Positions 6,064 to 12,374 of a DNA stretch of 12,374 nucleotides are shown in pieces. How positions within the stretch are numbered: position 1 is the stretch's first letter; each line of letters begins with the position of its first letter. Origin of the DNA: JBHIBA01 sp046758845 (GTDB lineage: Bacteria > UBA8248 > JACPRG01 > G963555815); contig JBHIBA010000125.1 of the NCBI GenBank assembly GCA_046758845.1, forward strand, positions 1 to 12,374. The letters run 5' to 3'. The notes beneath the pieces were generated by a model. That model was not told the origin of the DNA, searched no databases, and saw only the letters and a program-made list of their open reading frames with translations. Made by a program: the position numbers and the translations under genes.

Positions 6064-7335
6064 TCACTTGGCTTTGGAATAGGGGTAAATCACCTTGCCG
6101 GATTTCCACTCCTCGGGATAGAGCACCACCCTCTTGCCGGGTTTTGTGAATTGATCGACGTCGGAGCCCTTGATCCCCTGGAACTGGACCTGAAGGGTCC
6201 GGGTCTTCGCCCACTCTCCGTTCGGGGCAAACTTCACCTTGCCCACGACGGTATTGAACGTCCGGCCGCGGATGTATTCGCAGACTTTCTTCTGGTTCGT
6301 GCTCTTCGCGCCCTCGATGGCCTGCCCGAGGAGCTCGACATAGGCGTAGGCCCAGGGCGGCAGGTAGTGGCCCAGGGGATCCGCGCCCACCTTCGCGGCC
6401 CGCGCCTGGTATTTCTTCAGGAACGCTTCGATCGCCGGGAACTTCAGGGTAGGCTCGGGCACCCAGAAGTCGTAGTTCACGATGCCGTTCAGCTTGGAGC
6501 CGAGCTTCGTGAGGAAGGCGGCGTACTGGAGGCCCACCATCCCGCCCCCCATGATCTTCGGCTCCAGCCCGACTTCATGCGCCGCCCGGGTGAATCCGAC
6601 CGACCCGGCAGGATAGGAGCCCACGTACACGATATCGGGATTTTTCGCTTTGATGGCCCGGGCGATGGGCGTGAAGTCCGGCGTGCCGGGGGGCCAGGTG
6701 TCATCGTAGACGATCTTGAGGCCGAGCCTCTTGGCGTTGTCCCGGGCGCCGGAGACCGCGTTCCGGGCGAACTCGGCGTCCGCCCCCACGAGCGCGATGG
6801 TCTTCGGCTTCGGGTTCTGCTGAACCGCGATCTCGAAGAAGCCCCTGGACCAGTCCCTCCTGGGGTCCGGGCCAGCCGGCATGATCTGGAAGTAGCAGTC
6901 ATACTTGAACTTCTCGTTGGCCGCGAGGCCGAACAGGCCCATGAACACCAGCCCCCGCTCCATCACGAGGGGAATGGCGGGCGCGATGAGGTTCGTTCCA
7001 TAGCCGGATACGACGAAGTCAACTTTGTCGATATCGAGGAGCTTCGTGTAAATTCCGGGTATGGTGGCCGGTTTCGTCTGGTCGTCGTAATAGACCAGCT
7101 CCACCTTTCGGCCGAGCAGCCCGCCCTTCTTGTTCACATCCTCGGCCCAGATCTGCATGGCGACGAGCGCGGCCTTCCCATTGGGGCCGAGCGGCCCCGT
7201 GAGCGCCATGCCGAAGCCGATCTTGATGGGCTTCCCCTGGGCCAGGGCGTTGGGCGGCCACGGACCTGCGAGCATCATCACTGCGCAGAGGACCACCCCG
7301 ACACACAACAGGCGATAACGAGACGTCTTTCTCAT
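6064..7335 (-). CDS. Periplasmic substrate-binding protein, LivJ/LivK-type (Periplasmic_binding_6)
   Basis: Type I periplasmic binding protein of 423 residues that would capture the ligand and deliver it to LivH-LivM. A Sec signal peptide is visible: MRKTSRYR, a hydrophobic core, then PPNALA before a likely cleavage at Ala32/Gln33. The mature protein opens with KPIKIGFGMALTGPLGPNGK, the first strand and ligand loop of the family, followed by GGLLGRKVELVYYDDQT. It is somewhat longer than typical LivJ. The ATG at 7335 is preferred because it gives a proper signal peptide and has GGAGGG and GGAG upstream; another ATG at 7356 sits in a near-duplicate of the same sequence and is possible. It is the first gene of the operon. 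The ligand (branched-chain amino acid, amide, aromatic acid or other) cannot be deduced, so no symbol is given. Confidence 0.92.
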   Translation of the reverse strand: MRKTSRYRLLCVGVVLCAVMMLAGPWPPNALAQGKPIKIGFGMALTGPLGPNGKAALVAMQIWAEDVNKKGGLLGRKVELVYYDDQTKPATIPGIYTKLLDIDKVDFVVSGYGTNLIAPAIPLVMERGLVFMGLFGLAANEKFKYDCYFQIMPAGPDPRRDWSRGFFEIAVQQNPKPKTIALVGADAEFARNAVSGARDNAKRLGLKIVYDDTWPPGTPDFTPIARAIKAKNPDIVYVGSYPAGSVGFTRAAHEVGLEPKIMGGGMVGLQYAAFLTKLGSKLNGIVNYDFWVPEPTLKFPAIEAFLKKYQARAAKVGADPLGHYLPPWAYAYVELLGQAIEGAKSTNQKKVCEYIRGRTFNTVVGKVKFAPNGEWAKTRTLQVQFQGIKGSDVDQFTKPGKRVVLYPEEWKSGKVIYPYSKAK

Positions 7336-7549
7336 CTTCTCCACCCTCCTGCTCATCTTCTCAACCTTCGCGAATGAAAGGAAAACGCTTCTCAGCGTCC
7401 TGAGAGCGTGATCGGAAAGGAGGCATTCGCCCGAGTGCCGCCTTCTTCCCGCTCCCGCACTCCTCTCGAAAGGTGACGGCGGGACCCCCCCCTCGAATAC
7501 AGTCCGAAACCGAAAAATCGTTTGCACGTCGGGCTCTTAGTGGATTTGC
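7336..7549 (-). promoter_or_regulatory. Long structured leader of the liv-type operon
   Basis: The predicted mRNA leader is about 215 nt. It contains a hairpin TCTCAG-CGTC-CTGAGA, extended by CGC/GCG past a bulge (7385-7408), a wider inverted repeat GAGTGC/GCACTC (about 7433-7462), and a run of eight G on the transcribed strand near 7486-7493. I do not recognise a known riboswitch or a leader peptide with a run of a single amino acid. The length and structure make post-transcriptional control plausible. Confidence 0.4.
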
Positions 7550-7555
7550 TTCGTT

Positions 7556-7585
7556 AGACTAGCAAAAGACAAAAATGTTTGTCAA
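7556..7585 (-). promoter_or_regulatory. Sigma-70-type promoter of the liv-type operon
   Basis: Reading the minus strand, a perfect TTGACA (-35, 7580-7585) is followed after 18 bases by TAGTCT (-10, 7556-7561), preceded by TGC as an extended -10. AT-rich sequence upstream of the -35 (about 7586-7636) could act as an UP element and stands out from the GC-rich surroundings. It lies at the only sizeable spacer upstream of the binding-protein gene. Confidence 0.65.
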
Positions 7586-7760
7586 CACAAAAACCCCGAT
7601 TTTATTCCCAACTATTTTTATTCTAACTATCGCTCTCGCCTTTGAAATTCCCCTCCGCCCCATCGCCCCAGCCGGGCATCGCATTTCCGGCCGCAGTAAG
7701 GGAAACCTCGTCTTCCGCCACCTTACCCGCCCCGGGGAGTCAGACAACGAACCCAAGAAC

Positions 7761-9980
7761 TCAAAACGAGGGGTTAGGGCATTGAGACCCCGAGGAGGAA
7801 ACCGTCTTGCCGGCCGAGCGCATCAGCGGCGCGTAAGCCGAATAGACGTAATCGCGCACCATCCGATCGGCGCTGAACCGGACCGCGAGGCTCGCCATTG
7901 AGGCCTTCATTTTCTGCAGCCATCCGAGGGGAAGGCCCTCCCCCTCGCGCTCGTAGAAAAGAGGGACGATCTCATCTTCCAGGAGGCCATAGGTGGCGTA
8001 GGCGTCATGCCGGTCCTGTTCATCTTCAGAGCCGAACTCCCCGCGGCCGCCGATCTCCCAGCCGTTTTGGCCGTCATAGCCCTCGTCCCACCATCCGTCC
8101 AGGATGCTACAGTTCACCACACCATTGAGGGCTGCCTTCATCCCGCTGGTGCCCGAGGCCTCCAGGGGCCGCCGGGGGTTGTTCAGCCAAAGGTCCACAC
8201 CTCCCACCAGAAGCCGCGCCAGTCCCATGGTGTAGTTCTCCAAGACGACGATCCGGCCCGAGAAGGCCGGGTCCTTCGAGTACTGATAGACCCGCTGGAG
8301 CATCGCCTGACCGGGTTCATCGGCGGGATGCGACTTTCCGGCGAAAATGATCTGGACCGGGCGGTCCGGCCGCGTCACCAGCGCCCGAAGCCGGTCCGGG
8401 TCCGTGAAGAGGAGCCCCCCCCTCTTGTACGTGGCAAAGCGCCGCGCGAACCCGATGGTGAAGAAGTCGGTGGAGAACATCTCCTGGGTCGCTCTCAACT
8501 CGCCGGGAGAAAAACCGTGGCGGGCCAACTGGTCCCTCACCTGCTCCCGCACGACACGGAACAGGCGGTCCTTCTGATTCTGGTGAGCCTCCCATAACCC
8601 CTCGTCCGGCAGTTCCGCGACGAACTGCCCCCAGGTTCCGTTTTCCTCATGGAACAGCTCCTGCCACTCCACGCCGGAGCGTCGCTCCAGGAGCAGGCGG
8701 ATGTCCCGGCCGATCCACGTCGGCGCGTGGACGCCGTTGGTGATCCCGGTAATGGGCGCCGTCCCGTCCCCCGAAGCGTCGCGGATCCAACCCCACATCT
8801 TCCGGCTGACCTCGGCGTGAAGGGCGCTGACGCCGTTGCAAAACGCCGAGAGGCGAAGCGCCAGAACCGTCAGACTGAAAGGACGGTCTCCGTCGCCGGG
8901 CGGCGTCCCCAGCGCCAATAGCTCCTCGCTCCGGACCCCGCTCTCGCTGTCCAGGAGGCGCAGGTACCTCGCCGTGAGTTCCCGGTCGAACTGTTCCTGC
9001 CCGGCCGGTACCGGCGTGTGCGTCGTGAAGACGGTTGTGCTCCTTACCCGGTCGGCGGCCTCGGCAAGGGAACCGGCGCCTGAACGGAGGGCCTCCCGAA
9101 TCCGCTCCAGACAAAGAAGGGCCGAATGTCCCTCGTTGAGGTGCCAAACGGAGGGCCCGATTCCCAAGGCGCGTAGCGCCCGAACGCCCCCGACCCCCAG
9201 GACGATCTCTTGGCAAAGGCGCATCGCGCGGCCCGCCACATAGAGCTGTCCGGTAATCGGCCGGTCGGCCGGATCATTGATCCGGATGTTCGTGTCGAGG
9301 AGGAGCAGGGGAACGCGCCCGACCTGGACCAGCCAGACCTTGGCATGAACCGTGCGGCCAGGGAACTCGACGGGCACCAGGAGGGGGCCCCCTGTGGGGC
9401 TTCTCACCGCGCGCAGGGGAAGCCGCATAAAATCGTAGTCGGGATAGATGTGCTGCTGTCTGCCCCAGGGGCCGATCTCCTGATAGAAATACCCGTGGGC
9501 GTAAAGGAGGCCGACCGCCACGAGGGGAACGCCCAGGTCGCCCGCGGCTTTCAGGTGATCGCCCGACAGGACGCCCAGGCCCCCGCTGTAGAGCTGGAGG
9601 CAGTCGTGCAGACCGTACTCCATGGAGAAGTAGGCGACCGGCCCTCCCTCCCAGTCGCTGAAGTGGCGAGAGAACCAGGACGAATCCATGCCGGTCATAT
9701 ATTGCCTTAGGTCTTGGACGACGGCCTCATAACTGCTCTGAAAGACCGGGTCTTCGACCAGAGGTTTCCATACGTGCCAGTCGTGCCCGAGGATCTGTTC
9801 CACCGGGTTGCGGTAGTGCTGCCACCGCTGCCAGGCCATGTGCCGGAACAGGGCCATGGTTTGGGGAGACCACGTCCAGGCCAGGTTGTAGGCAAGGTCG
9901 TCCAGGTCTTGAAGGGAATTGGGAAGCAGGATATTTTCCAGGGGCAAAGTCGGGATGTGTATCGGCTCTTTCGCGCTCAT
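7761..9980 (-). CDS. glgP: Alpha-glucan (glycogen/maltodextrin) phosphorylase, DUF3417-type
   Basis: Cytoplasmic PLP enzyme that releases glucose 1-phosphate from alpha-1,4-glucans using phosphate. The 739-residue protein belongs to the bacterial/archaeal TIGR02094-like branch rather than the rabbit-muscle-like branch. An N-terminal DUF3417 region is visible (NSLQDLDDLAYNLAWTWSP, residues 21-39). Conserved segments follow: YFSMEYGLHDCLQLYSGGLG (117-136), NEGHSALL (282-289), TTHTPVPAGQEQFD, ITGITNGVHAP, FARRFATYKRG and LEASGTSGMKAALNG. The PLP lysine is expected at about Lys615 in GMK. The ATG at 9980 starts just before the first conserved block; its ribosome binding site is weak. No other glycogen gene is in the window. 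It is downstream of, and on the same strand as, the PPOX gene but 140 bases away, with its own possible promoter. Confidence 0.95.
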   Translation of the reverse strand: MSAKEPIHIPTLPLENILLPNSLQDLDDLAYNLAWTWSPQTMALFRHMAWQRWQHYRNPVEQILGHDWHVWKPLVEDPVFQSSYEAVVQDLRQYMTGMDSSWFSRHFSDWEGGPVAYFSMEYGLHDCLQLYSGGLGVLSGDHLKAAGDLGVPLVAVGLLYAHGYFYQEIGPWGRQQHIYPDYDFMRLPLRAVRSPTGGPLLVPVEFPGRTVHAKVWLVQVGRVPLLLLDTNIRINDPADRPITGQLYVAGRAMRLCQEIVLGVGGVRALRALGIGPSVWHLNEGHSALLCLERIREALRSGAGSLAEAADRVRSTTVFTTHTPVPAGQEQFDRELTARYLRLLDSESGVRSEELLALGTPPGDGDRPFSLTVLALRLSAFCNGVSALHAEVSRKMWGWIRDASGDGTAPITGITNGVHAPTWIGRDIRLLLERRSGVEWQELFHEENGTWGQFVAELPDEGLWEAHQNQKDRLFRVVREQVRDQLARHGFSPGELRATQEMFSTDFFTIGFARRFATYKRGGLLFTDPDRLRALVTRPDRPVQIIFAGKSHPADEPGQAMLQRVYQYSKDPAFSGRIVVLENYTMGLARLLVGGVDLWLNNPRRPLEASGTSGMKAALNGVVNCSILDGWWDEGYDGQNGWEIGGRGEFGSEDEQDRHDAYATYGLLEDEIVPLFYEREGEGLPLGWLQKMKASMASLAVRFSADRMVRDYVYSAYAPLMRSAGKTVSSSGSQCPNPSF

Positions 9981-10080
9981 ACCATATCCATGTTGGGTTC
10001 AGGCTTCACGGAAAGTTTGTGGGACAGCCCGGCGGCAGGGGTTGTTGGCGTGGCCTCCTGGGCGAGGCGCCGCCGGGGCT

Positions 10081-10089
10081 ATTTTATCA
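10081..10089 (-). promoter_or_regulatory. Possible extended -10 promoter for glgP
   Basis: On the minus strand TGATAAAAT (TG-n plus TAAAAT) lies about 100 bases upstream of the glgP start, in an AT-rich island within GC-rich DNA. No convincing -35 box is present. The site overlaps one arm of an ATTTCCC/GGGAAAT inverted repeat (10089-10095 and 10113-10119) that follows the PPOX stop. Confidence 0.3.
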
Positions 10090-10120
10090 TTTCCCGATGG
10101 CATCCGAAGAAGGGGAAATT

Positions 10121-10519
10121 TCAGCTCATGCGGGATGAACGTTCGGGGGCAATCTTGTAAATGACCCGCACCTCGCCCGGCCTCGGCCACGGGTAATCGT
10201 CAGCCCCCAGGTACTTTTCGGCCAGCTCGCGGATGTGCTCGACGGCTCCTTCCTCGGTGATCTCCACAACGCGGCCCCGGAGTTCCAAATAGCGGAAATC
10301 GTCTTCCGGGTCCAGGATGCACAGGGCGACCCGGGGGTCCCGCCTCATGTTCCGATCTTTTTTTCTTCCGCGCGCGGAGTTGACGAGGATGTGGCTCCCG
10401 TCATAGTTGAACCAGACTGGTGTGACTTGCGGGGAGCCGTCTTCGTTCAGTGTGACCAGATGGGCACAGACCCTCCTTTCGAGGAGGTCTTTGAAAGTAT
10501 GGGGTACGGCGTCGGGCAT
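10121..10519 (-). CDS. PPOX-class, F420-type split-barrel oxidoreductase
   Basis: Small cytoplasmic flavin/deazaflavin-binding protein of 132 residues, full length for this family of pyridoxamine-5'-phosphate-oxidase-like split barrels (Rv1155/TIGR03618-like). Family motifs: HLVTLNEDGSPQVTPVWF (20-37), the cofactor segment NSARGRKKDRNMRRDPRVAL (47-66), the strand YLELRGRVVEI (78-88), and the C-terminal motif YLGADDYPWPRPGEVRVIYKI (103-123). The GRKKDRN motif fits the phosphate-binding region of F420-dependent members, implying that the host may make F420. The physiological substrate is unknown. The ATG at 10519 has GGAGGG five bases upstream. It is divergent from yjbQ, with overlapping -10 boxes between them. 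Confidence 0.87.
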   Translation of the reverse strand: MPDAVPHTFKDLLERRVCAHLVTLNEDGSPQVTPVWFNYDGSHILVNSARGRKKDRNMRRDPRVALCILDPEDDFRYLELRGRVVEITEEGAVEHIRELAEKYLGADDYPWPRPGEVRVIYKIAPERSSRMS

Positions 10520-10557
10520 GCGCGCCCTCCTGAGCGACGAAAAATGACACCGGGGAA

Positions 10558-10566
10558 AGTATAACA
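10558..10566. promoter_or_regulatory. Overlapping divergent -10 elements
   Basis: The minus strand reads TGTTATACT, an extended -10 about 40 bases upstream of the PPOX ATG. The plus strand reads TATAAC at 10560-10565, five of six consensus positions, about 85 bases upstream of the yjbQ ATG. Neither has a strong -35. The shared AT-rich core in a 130-base divergent spacer suggests one bidirectional promoter. Confidence 0.45.
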
Positions 10567-10649
10567 GATTTTTGCGTTACAAAGGGCGGGGGCCGTCCGG
10601 CCGCTTGGCGATGCGCGTACCAACGACCCCATCCGATGAAGGGGAAGAC

Positions 10650-11063
10650 ATGGACGAGATTCAAATCCATTCTCAAAAGCGGAACCAGATGATCGACATC
10701 ACCGACCGGCTTCGCGCCATCGTGCGCCAATGGAGCGTCCGCGAAGGGGCCGTGGTCCTCCAGAGCCTGCACACCACCGCCGCCTTGACCATCAACGAGA
10801 ACGCCGATCCCGCCGTCCCCCAAGACATCCTGGCGAAGCTCGAAAACCTTTTCCCTCAAAAAGAGACGTTCTACCGCCACGCCGAAGGAAACAGCGACAG
10901 CCACTTGAAGGCCTCCGCCCTCGGGCCTTCCCTCACCGTCTTGATTCACGATGGCGACCTGGTCCTCGGCGCCTGGCAGGGGGTCTTTTTCTGCGAGTTC
11001 GACGGGCCGCGCACGCGGCGAGTGGCGGTCCAGGTCCTCCGGGCGCCCCAAGACGGCGCGTGA
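10650..11063 (+). CDS. yjbQ: YjbQ/UPF0047 family protein
   Basis: Compact cytoplasmic protein of 137 residues, the normal size for UPF0047. Conserved features: SLHTTAALTINENADPAVPQ (39-58) with His41, Glu50 and Asp53; YRHAEGNSDSHLKASALG (75-92) with His77, Asn81 and His85; then LGAWQGVFFCEFDGPRTR (106-123). The conserved His/Asn/Asp set forms the presumed active site. E. coli YjbQ can weakly replace thiamin-phosphate synthase, so the family is sometimes called a secondary thiamin-phosphate synthase, but its real role is uncertain. The ATG at 10650 is chosen because the domain begins at once and GAAGGGGAAG precedes it; the frame remains open upstream to 10572. The gene is followed after 220 bases by the NMT1-like gene on the same strand. 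Confidence 0.92.
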   Translation: MDEIQIHSQKRNQMIDITDRLRAIVRQWSVREGAVVLQSLHTTAALTINENADPAVPQDILAKLENLFPQKETFYRHAEGNSDSHLKASALGPSLTVLIHDGDLVLGAWQGVFFCEFDGPRTRRVAVQVLRAPQDGA

Positions 11064-11101
11064 CCTGCAATCGCCGCCCATCCGGGCGCGGAAGTTCCTT
11101 G

Positions 11102-11130
11102 TTTAATCGGTGGAGTTTTGGCTGTAGAAT
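11102..11130 (+). promoter_or_regulatory. Possible promoter for the NMT1-like gene
   Basis: TTTAAT (11102-11107, three of six -35 positions) and TAGAAT (11125-11130, five of six -10 positions) are spaced by 17 bases. They are about 155 bases upstream of the ATG at 11284, in a locally AT-richer segment. If used, it leaves a leader of about 150 nt. Confidence 0.4.
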
Positions 11131-11283
11131 TCGCCTGTAGGGAATAAGAGGAATTCAGCCCGACGTTTACCGCCTTCGGAGGAGAGGGGGCTCCCGCCAT
11201 CTTTCTGCGAAAGCGGGCCGAAACCAAGGGCCCCCATCGGGCATTTGGCGTGGGGGGGGGTCGCAAGCCAAAGGAGACGGCCG
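11131..11283 (+). promoter_or_regulatory. Structured leader and ribosome binding site of the NMT1-like gene
   Basis: The leader holds CCCGC-catc-TTTC-tgc-GAAA-GCGGG, a hairpin near 11196-11217, which could nest inside a GGGGGC/GCCCCC pairing. TTTGGC (11244-11249) and GCCAAA (11267-11272) also pair, and the second arm touches the Shine-Dalgarno AAGGAG (11271-11276), seven bases before the ATG. A nine-base G run lies in that loop. No known thiamin riboswitch motif (such as CTGAGA) was found. Confidence 0.35.
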
Positions 11284-12150
11284 ATGGCTATCAAGATCCG
11301 ATTCACGAACGAGGGGACGGTTTTCACGCTGCCGTGGGACGTTGCCGCCGAGAAAGGTTACTTCCGGGAAGAAGGCATCGAGGTCGAGGTCTTCGACCCA
11401 GACCCCGCCCTGAAGCCGGCGCCGGTCTTCGAGCGGCCCGTCACCCTCGATTTCGAGGTGGGGGGGCTGGAGGCTTACAACAAGTGCGAATGGGGGGTCA
11501 TCAAACGGGCCGCAGACGGACAGCGGGGCGGTTGGATCCTCGGAAAGCGTGAGAGCGTAACCTCCATGGCCATCGCCGTTCGGGGAGACGCTCCCCATTA
11601 TCGGTTGGACGATCTCGCAGGTGTGCCCGTCGCCATCCAGGACCAGACGGGGTCTCACTATACGGCCTTGAAGATGTTGGAAGGGCATGTGCCCGACGGG
11701 GAGATCTCCCTCGACCACATCGGCGGCCCGGCGCTGCGCACGCGCGCCTTGCTCTCAGGGGAGGTTCCGGCGGCCAACCTGATGGAGCCTTTCATCAGCC
11801 TGGTCGAGAGCCGGGGGTGCCGCGTCCTCGCCGAAACCAAGTACCGGGGCCTCCTCTATACGGCCGAGGAGTGCGGCGCGGCCGGCCGGGATGCGCTTTT
11901 CCGGGCCCTGCGCAAGGCCGTGGACGAGATAAACCGCGACCTGAAAAAGTATAGCGCCTCTCTTCTCCGGGACATCCCCGAAGACCTGCGGGAAAATTTC
12001 TCGGCGGAAGGTCTCACCTTCAGAAGGTTGACCTACGTCTACCCTGAGGCGTACACCGAAAAGGAATTCAACTGGGCGGCCAGTTGGATGATGAAGCACG
12101 GTCTGAAGCCCGAGCGGAACCCCACCTACGCAGAGCTGGTCAAGACGTAG
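11284..12150 (+). CDS. NMT1/SsuA/THI5-like substrate-binding fold protein without signal peptide
   Basis: Protein of 288 residues with the type II periplasmic-binding fold of the NitT/TauT/SsuA/THI5 group. Visible features: the first strand IKIRFTN directly at the N terminus, PWDVAAEKGYFREEGIEVEV (17-36), LDDLAGVPVAIQDQTGSHYT (108-127), and NLMEPFISLVESRG in the second lobe. The ATG at 11284 has AAGGAG seven bases upstream; the frame opens at 11245 but adds no signal sequence. Without a signal peptide it is predicted cytosolic, unlike a normal ABC binding protein. Cytosolic relatives of this fold include enzymes, for example THI5-type pyrimidine synthases and decarboxylases, though the THI5 CCCFC motif is not seen. 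No permease or ATPase lies on this strand in the window. It may serve as an enzyme, a ligand sensor, or an orphan transporter component. Confidence 0.8.
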   Translation: MAIKIRFTNEGTVFTLPWDVAAEKGYFREEGIEVEVFDPDPALKPAPVFERPVTLDFEVGGLEAYNKCEWGVIKRAADGQRGGWILGKRESVTSMAIAVRGDAPHYRLDDLAGVPVAIQDQTGSHYTALKMLEGHVPDGEISLDHIGGPALRTRALLSGEVPAANLMEPFISLVESRGCRVLAETKYRGLLYTAEECGAAGRDALFRALRKAVDEINRDLKKYSASLLRDIPEDLRENFSAEGLTFRRLTYVYPEAYTEKEFNWAASWMMKHGLKPERNPTYAELVKT

Positions 12151-12374
12151 TGTCGCGCGCCAGAAATTCCTTTGCTCAGCGGCTTAATTCTTCGGAGGGT
12201 TGTAGCGCGGGGCGCCGGTCGGTGACCCTTAGCCCCCGCTTGACGGACCCTCAATCCGCACCGCGTTTGGTTTGGGGCCGGGCAAATGCCTCCGCGTCAC
12301 ATTGCTTTCTGCGGGGGGGGCTTTATGCGTACTGACGCGCCGGCTTTTTTGTGGGGGGCGCTTTTTGAAAGGCG
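12151..12374 (+). other. Non-coding tail with weak terminator-like structures
   Basis: No gene was seen. GCCTCCGC (12288-12295) can pair with GCGGGGG in the G-rich run at 12311-12320, followed by CTTTATG. A short GCGT-ACTG-ACGC hairpin (12327-12338) is followed by GCCGG and a run of six T at 12345-12350. Either could end transcription of the NMT1-like gene about 150-200 bases past its stop, but both are weak. Confidence 0.35.

Noticed and set aside
6151..7377. Long plus-strand open frame (about 408 codons) antisense to the binding-protein gene
   Set aside because: It mirrors codon usage of the real gene in GC-rich DNA. Its translation is rich in Arg, Gly, His, Asp and Pro, with no domain and no ribosome binding site, while the opposite strand encodes a clear binding protein with a signal peptide.
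10401..11081. Minus-strand open frame of about 226 codons spanning yjbQ and the PPOX start
   Set aside because: It crosses the divergent promoter and overlaps two well-supported genes; its translation has no family features.
11131..11283. TPP (THI-box) riboswitch in the NMT1-like leader
   Set aside because: Tempting given the possible thiamin link, but neither CTGAGA nor the conserved 3' core was found in the leader.
11167..11718. Minus-strand open frame antisense to the NMT1-like gene
   Set aside because: It shadows a gene with a good Shine-Dalgarno sequence and a recognisable fold; no motif of its own.
1..12374. CRISPR array, insertion sequence, tRNA or rRNA
   Set aside because: No regularly spaced repeats, no transposase-like protein or terminal inverted repeats, and no tRNA T-arm or rRNA-like segment was recognised on reading both strands.

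Overview
High-GC bacterial DNA (estimated by eye at about 60% G+C) with frequent GTG and TTG starts, clear Shine-Dalgarno sequences and compact same-strand operons. The gene content (a branched-chain-amino-acid-type ABC transporter, an F420-type PPOX protein, a DUF3417-type glucan phosphorylase, and the DUF1326/DUF2182 pair) would suit an environmental lineage such as Methylomirabilota/Rokubacteria or a deltaproteobacterial group. This placement is inference; there is no rRNA or tRNA in the window to settle it.

Layout. Positions 1-419 hold no convincing gene. Positions 420-848 (minus strand) hold a frameshifted remnant of a tetratricopeptide-repeat protein. Positions 879-2325 (minus) hold a two-gene operon: a Cys-rich soluble DUF1326 protein followed 7 bases later by a Met/Cys-rich DUF2182 membrane protein. 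A 370-base gene-free spacer with strong hairpins follows. Positions 2699-7335 (minus) are a complete five-gene transporter in canonical order: periplasmic binding protein, LivH, LivM, LivG, LivF. It has a good sigma-70-type promoter at 7556-7585, a leader of about 215 nt, and a long stem-loop between the binding-protein gene and livH. Upstream, also on the minus strand, are a glucan phosphorylase (7761-9980) and an F420-type PPOX/split-barrel protein (10121-10519). The PPOX gene is divergent from a YjbQ/UPF0047 gene (10650-11063, plus). The last gene (11284-12150, plus) is an NMT1/SsuA-type substrate-binding fold with no signal peptide. The final 224 bases are non-coding with weak terminator-like structure.

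How the genes work together. The five liv-type genes form one importer, probably for an amino acid, amide or small carboxylate; the substrate cannot be read from sequence. The DUF1326/DUF2182 pair looks like a two-component system, soluble thiol protein plus membrane protein, of unknown chemistry. I consider it the best candidate here for undescribed biology. YjbQ next to a cytosolic NMT1/THI5-like fold is a second, more speculative pairing with a possible thiamin or pyrimidine link. No mobile element, CRISPR array, tRNA or rRNA was seen.
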